A DNA stretch of 59,768 nucleotides, from assembly GCF_004341165.1 (NCBI RefSeq), contig NZ_SLZR01000019.1, positions 1-59,768 of the forward strand, in the 5' to 3' direction. Source of the DNA: Reinekea marinisedimentorum. GTDB lineage: Bacteria; Pseudomonadota; Gammaproteobacteria; Pseudomonadales; Natronospirillaceae. Shown here one piece after another: positions 1 to 8,008 of this stretch; position 1 is the stretch's first letter, and each line of letters starts with the position of its first letter. A model generated the notes under the pieces. It was not told the origin of the DNA. It did no database searches and saw only the letters and a list, made by a program, of their open reading frames with translations. Made by a program: the position numbers and the translations under genes.

Positions 1-96
1 GGTCGTTATCAGAAATATGTAGTGGCGATGATGTTCTCATGCGGCCATTGTACTACAATCTTTTTAATTACTTAACTTTCCGCATGGCCCACTAGC

Positions 97-280
97 CTAT
101 CCCACAAAAAATAAAGCCAGGCCGAGCCTAACGCTGAAACGTCGCCCTGCGCGGTCACACAAAGGACCTTCAAATATCTGACCAATTGCCATGACAAAAA
201 AGTAAATGCTCACGGTAACGGTAATGGCAACTACAAAAACGACGATGCCACCACTAAGGTTGTATATGCAACAAAATTCA
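97..280 (-). pseudogene. Remnant of an MFS (Bcr/CflA-like) drug transporter
   Basis: Read on the minus strand, one frame from about 280 down to a TAG at 97-99 encodes a hydrophobic segment followed by G-Q-I-F-E-G-P-L-C-D-R-A-G-R-R and another hydrophobic run. That resembles the TM2-loop-TM3 signature of major facilitator transporters, GxLxDRxGRR, in the form seen in Bcr/CflA-type drug-efflux proteins. There is no start codon with a ribosome binding site and no further transporter sequence toward the window edge, so only about 60 codons of a roughly 400-codon gene remain. It lies just downstream of the antiporter gene on the same strand. The motif match is what I see; the family choice is inference. 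Confidence 0.5.
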
Positions 281-298
281 GATCCATTAAGAACACCT

Positions 299-1273
299 CT
301 ACGCCGAAAGCGCTGTTCTAATCAGCCAGGCGCTATAGCCAATATAAACCAGAACCAGTAGGGCACCTTCAGCCCGGTTAATTCGCCCGTGGCGCCCTCT
401 GAAACCGTAGCCCAGCAAAAATAGTGACAGGGTTAATAGCCCCATGACAGCCATATCCCGTGAAAGGGTTTCCGGAGCAACCGCATAGGGGTGAATCGCA
501 CCGGAAATACCGACAACGGCCAGCGTATTGAACAGGTTAGAGCCCAGCACGTTGCCCAGTGCAATATCGTGCTCTCCCTTGCGTGCAGCGATCACTGAAG
601 AGGCCATTTCCGGCAGCGATGTGCCCACGGCAATAATGGTTAAACCGATGATCATATCGCTAACACCAAGCTGCTGAGCAATGCTAACGGCGCCCCATAC
701 CAGTATGCGGGAGGAAACGATGAGCGCTACCAGGCCAGCAATTAGCCAGAAGAGCGCGGTTTTCAGCGGCATCGGGCTTTGAGCCGTTTCAGCTTCTATC
801 TCAATGGCCAAAGGGTCGCTCTTTTGCTGCAGACCCTGAACGATGGTCCAGGCCATTAAACCGCAGAACACCAGCAGCAACGCCAGTGCATCCAGCTGAG
901 ATAATTCAAGATCTGCCAACAGCGCAATACTGCCGACCGTGATCAGCATCAGTATCGGCAGCTCTTTGCGCAGAATTGATGAATGAACGATGATCGGGCT
1001 GATCAACGCCGTGACCCCGAGTATCAGTGCAATATTGGCGATGTTAGAGCCGTAGGCATTACCCAGTGCTATGCCAGGGTTACCGCCCAGCGCGGCCAAT
1101 ACCGAAACCACGATTTCCGGTGCCGAGGTGCCAAAGCCCACAATCAGCATGCCTATTAACAGGGGCGGCATCCCGAAAGTCCGTGCCGTGGCGGTTGCGC
1201 CTTCTACAAAGCGATCTGCACTCCAAACCAAAAGCCCAAGGCCTGCGATTAATGCAGTAAATGCCCATACCAT
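299..1273 (-). CDS. Calcium/sodium antiporter, CaCA superfamily (YrbG-like), paralogue 1
   Basis: This 324-residue inner-membrane protein is built from two inverted homologous halves, the CaCA exchanger architecture. The first alpha repeat carries G-T-S-A-P-E (near residue 50) and G-N-A-Y-G-S-N-I-A-N; the second carries G-T-S-L-P-E and G-N-V-L-G-S-N-L-F-N (near residue 215-250). The acidic residue in each GTSxPE motif binds the cation in characterised family members. About ten membrane segments are expected. It probably exchanges Na+ (or H+) for Ca2+. A second, diverged copy sits beside kdsD at 47589-48554, the usual yrbG position, so this one is the accessory paralogue. ATG start at 1273 with an AAGG-like site upstream in the transcript. 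The actual ion specificity is not shown by the sequence. Confidence 0.9.
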   Translation of the reverse strand: MVWAFTALIAGLGLLVWSADRFVEGATATARTFGMPPLLIGMLIVGFGTSAPEIVVSVLAALGGNPGIALGNAYGSNIANIALILGVTALISPIIVHSSILRKELPILMLITVGSIALLADLELSQLDALALLLVFCGLMAWTIVQGLQQKSDPLAIEIEAETAQSPMPLKTALFWLIAGLVALIVSSRILVWGAVSIAQQLGVSDMIIGLTIIAVGTSLPEMASSVIAARKGEHDIALGNVLGSNLFNTLAVVGISGAIHPYAVAPETLSRDMAVMGLLTLSLFLLGYGFRGRHGRINRAEGALLVLVYIGYSAWLIRTALSA

Positions 1274-1488
1274 TGTTGAAAGACCTTATTCAAAGTGAAC
1301 CTTTACAGGCGGCCGGGACGGCCGATTTCTGTGACGGAATTTGAACGTAAAACCGTTGGTTTACAAGAGGGGCAGGGAAATAAAAAAGTAAGAGTCTGTG
1401 AGCGGGGAGTAGGGAGCAGTTATAGGATCACGGCTCCTGCAAGGCTCTTAGTCGAGGTTTGCTGGAGCTGTGAGTATTTAGGTGTCAA

Positions 1489-1836
1489 TTAGTCGTTTTT
1501 GTTAGTTTCATAGTGGAAGTCTACATCGACTGTTGCACGGTAAACGATGTTGTTACGGCCCAGTGCGAACTCTTCTACGGTCACTTCGGCATCGTCCAGA
1601 GCGATATCGCGTACCACACCTTCACCGTAAAGCTTCAGAGTTTGTTTCAGCTCGCCTTTAGATGCTGAATCTACCTGGTCAATAACATCGAAACCTGCGT
1701 TGTAAGCTTCAGCGGCAGTGCTGTAGGAATCTGTGTAAAGCGTCGTACTTTGGGTTTTAACAGTACCGGCAGTTGCAGCGGCGCTGATAAGAAGAGCGGC
1801 AGTTAAAGCAGTAGAGAATTGAGCAATCTTTTTCAT
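1489..1836 (-). CDS. Small secreted protein, DUF3316-like
   Basis: This 115-residue protein has a clear signal peptide (MKKIAQFSTALTAALLISAA..., cleavage after the ATA region near residue 23). The mature part contains a T-x-L-Y-T-D-S-Y-S-T segment and an A-x-x-A-Y-x-A-G-F-D stretch typical of the short DUF3316 proteins found in Vibrio and other marine bacteria. The mature chain is small, beta-rich and acidic, and is expected in the periplasm; its function is unknown. The start is supported by AAGGA a few bases upstream. It is transcribed alone, followed by the antiporter gene about 215 bp downstream, with a long 505-bp region ahead of it. Confidence 0.65.
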   Translation of the reverse strand: MKKIAQFSTALTAALLISAAATAGTVKTQSTTLYTDSYSTAAEAYNAGFDVIDQVDSASKGELKQTLKLYGEGVVRDIALDDAEVTVEEFALGRNNIVYRATVDVDFHYETNKND

Positions 1837-2069
1837 GGTTAAATCCTTAATGTGACTAACGTCATATCTGTTTGTTTAGTGATGATTAAACAGCGCTGAT
1901 CAATGTGTTGAATTGAGTTCAGTTGCTGCCTCATCGGGACCACTAAAGAATGCGTCTGCTACCGCTTAACCACCAGTAAAACAATATTAATCGTTATTTT
2001 TTGGTATTTATTGAGTTGCCTGAGGCACTTTTGGTCATCTGGGGGGATGACCCACTCTACACAGATCTA

Positions 2070-2084
2070 ATGGCTGTCAGCCAT
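2070..2084. repeat. Perfect 15-bp palindrome
   Basis: ATGGCTG-T-CAGCCAT is a perfect inverted repeat with 7-bp arms and a one-base centre. It could be a dimeric regulator's operator or the stem of a small hairpin. There is no T-run next to it, so it is not a canonical terminator. Confidence 0.55.
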
Positions 2085-2170
2085 CTGAATACGGGGTCTC
2101 CGGGGGAGTTTCGAGCATGTGTTTAAAATCGGAATTTATGTTTTTTTATAAGTTTATGAGCCAAAATTTA

Positions 2171-2255
2171 GAATCGCTGATAAGTTTTGATAGAAACTTT
2201 AGGCTGATTCGCTGGAAATTCTCATTGAATAGAGCTCGAATGATTCGTTGAAAAT
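2171..2255. repeat. Three degenerate 14-bp direct repeats, 35-36 bp apart
   Basis: The copies are GAATCGCTGATAAG (2171-2184), GATTCGCTGGAAAT (2206-2219) and GATTCGTTGAAAAT (2242-2255). Copies two and three match at 12 of 14 positions. The 35 and 36 bp spacing is close to an integral number of helical turns, as expected for cooperative regulator sites. The last copy overlaps the palindrome CGAATGATTCG at 2237-2247, about 95 bp before the FMN reductase start. The spacing is observed; regulatory function is inference. Confidence 0.45.
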
Positions 2256-2341
2256 AATTTAGGCTCATGTCGCCTCAGATTATGCTCCGTTTGGGTGGCA
2301 TATTTTCTGCAAATTAGCCCGGTTCACAGAGGAGAAATTTA

Positions 2342-2881
2342 ATGTCAAAACTGAAAGTCGTCATCCTGAATGGCAGTATGCAGCAACCTTCACGCACCCA
2401 TGTGCTGTGTCAGGCCTTGTTTGACGAGCTTGCGGAACACCTGCCCGGCGCCGATTTGCATTGGGTAGAAATCTCACAAATTGGCCGCTCTTTGGGCGCT
2501 TGCCTACAACGCCAGGAACTGCCGCGTGAAATTGAGGCGGATTTACAGGCCATCGAAAATGCCGATTTGCTGATTGCTGCCAGCCCGGTTTACCGCGCAA
2601 CCTTTACCGGTCTATTCAAGCACCTGGTCGATTTCTTGGGTATGACCGCGCTGGTCAACAAGCCGGTTCTGTTAGCGGCGACCGGTGGCAGCCCGCTGCA
2701 CGGCCTGATGCTGGATCACCAAATGCGCCCGCTGTTTGCGATGATGCAGGCGCTGACCCTGCCGATTGGCGTTTATGCTACCGAGTCGGATTTTTCTGGC
2801 GATTACGAGTTAGCCAGCAGCGCGGCAAAAGACAGAGTGAAATTGGCGGTGGAAATGGCGCTGCCGAACATTTCGCGCTAA
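2342..2881 (+). CDS. NADPH-dependent FMN reductase (MsuE/SsuE-like flavodoxin fold)
   Basis: This 179-residue cytoplasmic flavoprotein has the N-terminal phosphate-binding loop N-G-S-M-Q-Q-P-S-R-T (residues 10-19) and the mid-protein S-P-V-Y-R-A-T-F-T-G-L-F-K motif that lines the flavin in the SsuE/MsuE/ChrR group. Length fits the family (about 175-195). Members reduce FMN with NAD(P)H, either to supply two-component monooxygenases, often for sulfonate use, or as quinone or metal reductases. No monooxygenase or sulfonate transporter lies nearby, so its partner is unknown. It is monocistronic, preceded by a strong AGAGGAG site and the phased repeats described separately. Confidence 0.85.
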   Translation: MSKLKVVILNGSMQQPSRTHVLCQALFDELAEHLPGADLHWVEISQIGRSLGACLQRQELPREIEADLQAIENADLLIAASPVYRATFTGLFKHLVDFLGMTALVNKPVLLAATGGSPLHGLMLDHQMRPLFAMMQALTLPIGVYATESDFSGDYELASSAAKDRVKLAVEMALPNISR

Positions 2882-2888
2882 GGGCAGG

Positions 2889-2908
2889 GCTGCCGGCTGT
2901 GTGGCAGC
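2889..2908. terminator. Weak hairpin between convergent genes
   Basis: GCTGCC (2889-2894) can pair with GGCAGC (2903-2908) across an 8-nt loop, directly after the FMN reductase stop and before the stop of the opposing 147-residue ORF. No T-run follows on either strand, so termination strength is doubtful. Confidence 0.3.
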
Positions 2909-2929
2909 ACAGAGCATCTGGAATAAGAA

Positions 2930-3373
2930 TTAGGATTCAAGGCCGAGGTAATGAGCAATTTCAAACATATCCGGCCTGCCTTCTTCATAACCGAAATAGC
3001 AGACATCCTGATAGGCTTCGCCTTCAATCTGGCCGACCACAAATTCACACTGGTGCGTTTTTGCCAGTGAGTACAGAAAGTTCAGCGGTTCTTTCAGCTT
3101 CTGTGTTTTGGAGATGCTGATCTCATAACCCACTTCATAATCACGCTGCGTTCTCGACGGTGTTTCCGTTTCAATGCCTCTGAGCACCGTTGTTACCGTG
3201 GTTTTCGGCTCGGCCCAGGCGGCCAGCTCTTTATGGATGGCACTGAAGAGATCTTCAATTTCGTCGTGTTCTGCAAAAAAGTAAACGTTCAATGGTGGGC
3301 CCTGAATTGTTGGAATTAAGTGTGGCTCATAATTATAGCGCGGTCGTGACAGGCCGGGTATCGGCCTTGTCAC
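2930..3373 (-). CDS. Hypothetical protein downstream of puuE
   Basis: I do not recognise this protein of up to 147 residues. It is soluble, with no signal peptide or membrane segment, and mixed alpha/beta: an N-terminal part with I-x-H-K-E-L-A-A-W-A-E, a central Y-E-V-G-Y-E-I-S-I-S-K strand and a C-terminal acidic F-G-Y-E-E-G-R-P-D-M-F-E-I segment. The proposed GTG start at 3373 gives a proline- and arginine-rich N-terminus that looks partly untranslated; an internal TTG near residue 29 (L-N-V-Y-F-F) is an alternative. It follows puuE by 30 bp on the same strand and probably shares its transcript, suggesting but not proving a role in the same process. Confidence 0.55.
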   Translation of the reverse strand: MTRPIPGLSRPRYNYEPHLIPTIQGPPLNVYFFAEHDEIEDLFSAIHKELAAWAEPKTTVTTVLRGIETETPSRTQRDYEVGYEISISKTQKLKEPLNFLYSLAKTHQCEFVVGQIEGEAYQDVCYFGYEEGRPDMFEIAHYLGLES

Positions 3374-3403
3374 TGCAAATGCCGCGTCACTGAGCTGTGC
3401 TCG

Positions 3404-4321
3404 TCAGCCCTTGCTGACAGGCGGGAAATTCCGGTGCCAATGCTCAGCAATATCAATACGCCGGCAAAGCCAGACATCATCAAAGCCTTTCACATAATCG
3501 AGGAAGCGCTTCAGCGCCATGGCTCGTCCGGGTCGGCCAACCAGCCGGCAATGCAGGCCAATGCTGAGCATCTTAGGTGTATCCGCGCCTTCTTCACGCA
3601 GAAAATCCACGCTGTCTTTCAGGTAGTTAAAGAACTGGTCGCCGGCATTAAAGCCTTGCGGTGTGGCAAAGCGCATGTCGTTGCTGTCCAGCGTATAGGG
3701 GATGGTTAGCAATGGTTCGTCGAAGTCGTAGCACCAGTAGGGCAGATCGTCGGCGTAGGAATCGGCGTGGTATTTAAAGCCGCCTGCTTCTGCAACAAGT
3801 TGACGGGTGTAGGGGCTGTCTCTTCCGGTATACCAGCCCAGTGGCCGGCTGCCGGTGACCCGTTCATGAATGGCGATGGCTTCTTGCATCAGGGCGCGTT
3901 CCTGCTCGATGGGCATATCCTGATAGTGCAGCCACTTCAGGCCGTGGCTGGCGACCTCCCAGTCGGCATCCAGCATGGCTTGTACCGCATCCGGGTTGCG
4001 TTCTAACGCTTTGGCCACGCCATAAACAGTTACAGGAATGTCGCGTTCGGTGAACAGCCGGTGCAAGCGCCAGAACCCCGCGCGGCTGCCGTATTCGTAG
4101 ATTGATTCCATGCTCATGTGGCGCTGGCCCTCATAGGCCTCGGCACCGACGATCTCAGAAAGGAACTTTTCAGAGGCGGCGTCGCCATCGAGTACGCAGT
4201 TTTCGCCACCCTCTTCATAATTGATGACGAATTGCACGGCCAGCTTTGCGCCATTAGGCCATTGCGGGTCGGGTGGGTTTGCGCCGTAGCCGATAAAGTC
4301 GCGGGTGTTTTTGCTCATCAT
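3404..4321 (-). CDS. puuE: Allantoinase PuuE (polysaccharide-deacetylase-fold)
   Basis: This 305-residue protein matches the PuuE family in length and signatures: an N-terminal D-F-x-G-Y-G-x-N-P-P-D-P-x-W-P block, N-Y-E-E-G-G-E in place of the metal-binding TFDDG of ordinary NodB deacetylases, S-H-G-L-K-W-L, W-Y-T-G-R and a C-terminal G-L-H-C-R-L-V-G-R-P-G-R motif. PuuE enzymes hydrolyse (S)-allantoin to allantoate in purine degradation. Met1 and Met2 are adjacent and either may be used. No other ureide or purine-catabolism gene lies in the window, so the pathway context is incomplete here. Some members of this family act on other cyclic amides or are cytosine/uracil-related, so substrate is inferred from family. 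Confidence 0.82.
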   Translation of the reverse strand: MMSKNTRDFIGYGANPPDPQWPNGAKLAVQFVINYEEGGENCVLDGDAASEKFLSEIVGAEAYEGQRHMSMESIYEYGSRAGFWRLHRLFTERDIPVTVYGVAKALERNPDAVQAMLDADWEVASHGLKWLHYQDMPIEQERALMQEAIAIHERVTGSRPLGWYTGRDSPYTRQLVAEAGGFKYHADSYADDLPYWCYDFDEPLLTIPYTLDSNDMRFATPQGFNAGDQFFNYLKDSVDFLREEGADTPKMLSIGLHCRLVGRPGRAMALKRFLDYVKGFDDVWLCRRIDIAEHWHRNFPPVSKG

Positions 4322-4426
4322 TCAGTACCGTGAGTAACAGAGGGAATAGCAGTTATCTAATCACCCACGGCTGTGATGTACAAACCCGGGGGGTTAAATC
4401 GGGCTCGTATTTCTGTAGGAGGCTGG

Positions 4427-5434
4427 CTATTCAATGAGGCAGGTGAGCAGCTCTTCTTCCCAGTATTCAGATTCTTCATCGCTGATAATTTCAATACGGC
4501 TTTCAGAATATTCATCGAGCGCTGTTTCGGTAATACCATCCCGGGTTTTGTTGTAGCTGTAAATGCCTTCCGTGGTGATAAAGACCGCCTTTAAGCGTTC
4601 AACATCCGGGCTGGCGACGAACTGACGAACCTTAAATAAACTGAAGTGTTTTTCAGGCGTAAAACGCCAGCCGATGCTGACATAGCCTTCACCTTCATTG
4701 ACGGCTTTGATGAAGCCGGATTCGGGGAATTTCTTTTCACTGGCCAACGGGCGCGGGTCTGCGTGGTGATGATGGTGAGCGTGGTGATTCACAATCGGCG
4801 AGCGGGTGCTGCCCTGAAGCTGTTCAGGCTCAATAACACCAAATTCGCCAAAGATGACCTCGGTGCCGGCAGCGGCTTTTTTGGCAACGTATTCGATCAG
4901 CTGTTGCTTGTCTTCAGGTTGGTATAAATCGGCCTTATTGCCCAGCACAATATCGGCAATCGCTATCTGCTGATTAAAGGTTGTGTTGGTGGTGTAGCGC
5001 GCGTCAGCAAGCCTGCGGGCATCGACCAGGGTTAAGGTTTTTTGAATATCCAGAATGCCCTGATAGTGTTCGTCGGATAAAACCTGCAACACTTCCTTGG
5101 GGTGACCTAAGCCGGTGGGCTCAATTAACAGGCGGTCGGGCCGGGCCTTTTTCAGCAATTCGTTGAGGGCTATTTGCATGGGTAAACCAGCGGCGCAGCA
5201 CATGCAGCCACCGGGGACTTCGGAAATGAAAATACCGTTCGCCTCGGTTGCCTGCCCCTTCATAATGGAGCCATCTACACCGATTTCACCGAACTCATTA
5301 ACCAGCACGGCCCAGCTTTCTTGCCCGGGTTTATTCTTCAGCAGGTTTAATATGGCCGTAGTTTTACCCACACCCAGAAAGCCTGTAATGATGTTGGTAG
5401 GCACTTGCGAAAGTGGTGCAGCTGTGTGATTCAT
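4427..5434 (-). CDS. COG0523 (CobW/P47K) GTPase, putative metallochaperone
   Basis: This 335-residue GTPase has a P-loop G-F-L-G-V-G-K-T-T (residues 18-26), the family-defining C-M-C-C motif (Cys77, Cys79, Cys80) inside G-G-C-M-C-C-A-A-G, a G4 motif N-K-A-D and a histidine cluster H-H-A-H-H-H-H-H near residue 220, followed by the CobW C-terminal domain. Members deliver metals, commonly Zn2+ (YeiR/YjiA/ZigA type) or Co2+, to client enzymes using GTP hydrolysis. The histidine run suggests zinc or nickel handling, but I cannot assign the metal. The next gene downstream is puuE, whose family is reported to work without metal, so a direct client relationship is not obvious. Transcribed from its own 248-bp upstream region. 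Confidence 0.88.
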   Translation of the reverse strand: MNHTAAPLSQVPTNIITGFLGVGKTTAILNLLKNKPGQESWAVLVNEFGEIGVDGSIMKGQATEANGIFISEVPGGCMCCAAGLPMQIALNELLKKARPDRLLIEPTGLGHPKEVLQVLSDEHYQGILDIQKTLTLVDARRLADARYTTNTTFNQQIAIADIVLGNKADLYQPEDKQQLIEYVAKKAAAGTEVIFGEFGVIEPEQLQGSTRSPIVNHHAHHHHHADPRPLASEKKFPESGFIKAVNEGEGYVSIGWRFTPEKHFSLFKVRQFVASPDVERLKAVFITTEGIYSYNKTRDGITETALDEYSESRIEIISDEESEYWEEELLTCLIE

Positions 5435-5682
5435 TTAAACATACCCTTATCTGGTGAGGTGCCGGCGGGTTCACTCTGTGTGCAGGCGCGGTTAGTTTGC
5501 TCAGGTCTTATTAATAGGTCCGCTTTTCATGGCTTCAATGGTTGAATCGCAATGCGCGCCCGTAGCGGGTATTTCCACGCTGTTTAAAGATTGCCATGTT
5601 GCCCAACCAGTATTTTAGCTCTTATTAATCCGTATTCAGCGTAAATATCCAGGGGCTTAATCTCTGCAGCTTTTGCTGGTGG

Positions 5683-6570
5683 TTAAACTGCCGAAAACCG
5701 CTCAACCAGCCAGTCAACAAACACGCGCGTACGCGATGAAAGCTGTCGGTTGTGGGTCATCAGCGCCGAAACCGGCATCGGCGGTGGTGGTGTTTGCGGC
5801 AGTATTTCCAGCAGCTGTTTCTGCTGCAGCTGCTGCTCTATGCGGTAGCGCGGAACCTGAATAATGCCCAGGCCAGCCAGTGCCGCACCGGTGTACAGGT
5901 CGGCGCCGTTCACAATCAGGCTGGCGGGTAGGGTGACTTCGGTGAGTTGCTGATTCACCCGGAAATCGAGAGTTGTCTGTTCGCCGTTGCCGTGCGGGTT
6001 ATAGGCGATGGCGCGGTGGTTCGCGAGTTGCTCAAGAGTTTTCGGTGTGCCGTTGGTTTCAAGGTAATCCGGGCTTGCCACCGTTACCTGGGGCATGTAC
6101 GCCAATGGCCGGGCGATGAGGGTGGAATCGTGCAGGGTGCCGGCACGCAGTACACAATCGACGCCTTCGCGCACTAAGTCGATGAGCCGGTCGTCTTCTC
6201 CGATGTGCAGGCGAATGTTGGGGTAGCGGCGGGTAAAGTCCCCAAGGTAGGGGGTGACAAAGTGACTGGCCAGCGTGCCCTGCAGGTTGACCCGCAACAA
6301 GCCACTCGGGTTCTTTTCCAGAAAGGTGCGCTCGGTGTCTTCCACGTCGCTGAGTATCTGCAAACAGCGCCGGTAAAAATATTGGCCTTCCTGCGTTACC
6401 CGCACCTGCCGGGTGGTGCGCTCAAGCAGGCGGCAGTTCAGCCGGGCTTCGAGGCGCTTGATCATGTTGGTCACGGTTGCCCGGGGCATCTGCAGGTCAT
6501 CAGCGGCCAGCGTAAAACTGCTGCGCTCTGCGACCCGCACAAACACCTGCATTTCCTGAAAACGATCCAT
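5683..6570 (-). CDS. LysR-family transcriptional regulator
   Basis: This 295-residue protein has the LysR layout: an N-terminal winged helix-turn-helix (MDRFQEMQVFVRVAERSSFT..., with recognition helix P-R-A-T-V-T-N-M-I-K-R-L-E around residues 29-41), a linker helix and a periplasmic-binding-like effector domain from about residue 90. The R-L-L-E-R-T-T-R-Q-V-R motif is that of the CrgA/DsdC-like YafC-type subgroup. It is divergently transcribed from an SDR oxidoreductase 115 bp away, the typical arrangement in which a LysR protein controls its neighbour and itself. The inducer is unknown. Confidence 0.92.
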   Translation of the reverse strand: MDRFQEMQVFVRVAERSSFTLAADDLQMPRATVTNMIKRLEARLNCRLLERTTRQVRVTQEGQYFYRRCLQILSDVEDTERTFLEKNPSGLLRVNLQGTLASHFVTPYLGDFTRRYPNIRLHIGEDDRLIDLVREGVDCVLRAGTLHDSTLIARPLAYMPQVTVASPDYLETNGTPKTLEQLANHRAIAYNPHGNGEQTTLDFRVNQQLTEVTLPASLIVNGADLYTGAALAGLGIIQVPRYRIEQQLQQKQLLEILPQTPPPPMPVSALMTHNRQLSSRTRVFVDWLVERFSAV

Positions 6571-6685
6571 GCTTGGCCTATTGTTGTTGAAAATGAAACA
6601 GTGATGATTACTTTATCGTAATTATTAATGATTAGTGAAATATTAATCTGGCCTTCCATCAATCAATCCTCTGTAAGGAAGGCTT
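6571..6685. promoter_or_regulatory. Divergent LysR/SDR promoter region
   Basis: This 115-bp A/T-rich spacer lies between the LysR and SDR starts. It contains two ATTAAT blocks (6624-6629 and 6642-6647) flanking GATTAGTGAAAT; A/T-rich interrupted dyads with a T-N11-A core are typical LysR sites. A GTAAGGAAGG ribosome binding site precedes the SDR ATG at 6686. The operator is inferred from arrangement. Confidence 0.4.
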
Positions 6686-7423
6686 ATGAATAACGCAAAA
6701 CCTGTGGCAATTGTGACCGGTGCATCACGCGGTATAGGGGCAGAAATAGCGCTGCGCCTGGCGAATGATGGCTACGCGGTGGTTGTGAACTATCAAACCA
6801 ACAGCCAGCAAGCAGAACAGCTGGTGGCCGAGATTATCCGCAAGGATGGCCTGGCGTTGGCTGTACAGGCGGATGTATCTAGCCTGCCGGATGTAAAGCG
6901 GCTGTTTGAAGAAACCAAAGCGCGCCTGGGCCGCATCGACGTTCTGATCAATAATGCGGGTGTTTTGCAGGTAGTGCCGTTTGCGCAAACGTCGGCAGAG
7001 CAACTGGCGCGTACCTTTGAGATAAACACCTACGGCAGCTTTTTAACCATGCAGCAGGCCGGTGAGTATCTGCAAACGGGCGGGCGTATTATCAATGTTT
7101 CCAGTACCACACTGGCGTTGAACATGCCGGGTTACGCCCTGTACAACGGCTCTAAAGCCGCGGTGGAAGCCTTTACCCGGGTGCTCGCCAAGGAATTACG
7201 CGGCAAGGAAATTACCGTCAATGCAGTCGCCCCCGGACCCGTGGCGACGGAATTATTCCTGAAGGGTAAAACCGAGGAGCAGATTGCCCAGTTTGCCAAA
7301 ATGCCTCCGCTGGAGCGATTGGGCCAACCCGAGGATATTGCGAATGTGGTGGCCTTTTTATGTTCCGAGCAGGGCGGTTGGGTGAATGGCCAGGTGCTCA
7401 GGGCGAATGGCGGGATTGGTTAA
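6686..7423 (+). CDS. Short-chain dehydrogenase/reductase (classical SDR)
   Basis: This 245-residue cytoplasmic NAD(P)H oxidoreductase carries the classical SDR signatures: the cofactor loop T-G-A-S-R-G-I-G (residues 11-18), the N-N-A-G motif, the catalytic serine in N-V-S-S-T-T and Y-N-G-S-K as the Y-x3-K pair, plus a P-G-P-V-A-T-E loop. The basic residue after the glycine loop and at the end of beta-2 suggests NADPH. It resembles FabG-like and glucose/3-oxoacyl-type reductases, but the substrate cannot be read from sequence. It is divergent from the LysR regulator, its likely controller. Confidence 0.9.
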   Translation: MNNAKPVAIVTGASRGIGAEIALRLANDGYAVVVNYQTNSQQAEQLVAEIIRKDGLALAVQADVSSLPDVKRLFEETKARLGRIDVLINNAGVLQVVPFAQTSAEQLARTFEINTYGSFLTMQQAGEYLQTGGRIINVSSTTLALNMPGYALYNGSKAAVEAFTRVLAKELRGKEITVNAVAPGPVATELFLKGKTEEQIAQFAKMPPLERLGQPEDIANVVAFLCSEQGGWVNGQVLRANGGIG

Positions 7424-7491
7424 ATAATCAGCCGCTGGACAAGCGAAGGTCAGCGCGTGTCTAATCTGGTCTGAATAACAGAGAGGCCGTA

Positions 7492-7992
7492 ATGAAGCTA
7501 ACGATTCGAATGGTACAGACTTCAGATGCTCAGGGTATCTTGGATATCATTAATCCTATAATTGAAGATGGGTGCTATACGGTCTTAGACCAACCCTTTA
7601 CCTTGCAACAGGAAGTTGATTTCATTGATGGCTTTGATGAACGCGGGGTATTCAACATTGGTATCGATGAAAGCAGGGGTGTGATTGCTGGTTTCCAGAA
7701 TGTTGAACCTTTTGCCGCCTTTACAAGTGCATTTGATCATGTCGGTATTATAGGTACCTTTGTCAGCAGAAATTACCGGCGGAAAGGTGTTGCTAGCCAA
7801 TTGTTTGAAGAAACATTTAGCAGCGCCAGATTAAATGGTTATGAAAAACTGTTTGCGTACGTCAGGTCAGACAACCCCAATGCTCTTGCAATATACGAAA
7901 AGCATGGATTTAAAACTATTGGCACGGCTAAAAAACAGGCAAAAGTAAACGGTCATTATATAGATGAAGTGTTTATTGAAAAACTTCTCTAG
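7492..7992 (+). CDS. GNAT-family N-acetyltransferase
   Basis: This 166-residue protein has the GNAT fold: beta-alpha start I-R-M-V-Q-T-S-D-A-Q-G-I-L-D-I-I, acetyl-CoA binding motif A R-N-Y-R-R-K-G-V-A-S-Q-L (around residues 97-108, the R/Q-x2-G-x-A/G loop) and the C-terminal N-P-N-A-L-A-I-Y-E-K-H-G-F motif. The overall pattern is that of phosphinothricin- or amino-acid-acetyltransferase-like members. It is unlinked by operon to the SDR gene (68-bp gap). ATG start at 7492; substrate unknown. Confidence 0.85.
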   Translation: MKLTIRMVQTSDAQGILDIINPIIEDGCYTVLDQPFTLQQEVDFIDGFDERGVFNIGIDESRGVIAGFQNVEPFAAFTSAFDHVGIIGTFVSRNYRRKGVASQLFEETFSSARLNGYEKLFAYVRSDNPNALAIYEKHGFKTIGTAKKQAKVNGHYIDEVFIEKLL

Positions 7993-8008
7993 GGCATTCG
8001 CCCCCGTT

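Larger units (their letters stand above)
1837..2341. other. 505-bp divergent intergenic region with palindrome and phased repeats
   Basis: This gap separates the minus-strand DUF3316-like gene from the plus-strand FMN reductase gene and must contain both promoters. I find no ORF or RNA gene. It holds a perfect 15-bp palindrome (2070-2084), three related 14-mers spaced 35-36 bp apart (2171-2255), and an 11-bp perfect palindrome CGAATGATTCG (2237-2247). The proximal part is A/T-rich. The FMN reductase start at 2342 has a good AGAGGAG site immediately upstream. Confidence 0.6.

Noticed and set aside
1-75. Plus-strand open frame entering from the left edge and ending at TAA 73-75
   Set aside because: It could be the end of a gene outside the window, but 24 codons give no recognisable motif and the sequence is too short to support a call.
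1312-1326. CGGCC-GGGAC-GGCCG hairpin upstream of the first antiporter gene, considered as a riboswitch
   Set aside because: Known manganese or calcium-transport riboswitch signatures such as yybP-ykoY were not recognisable; the hairpin alone is too small.
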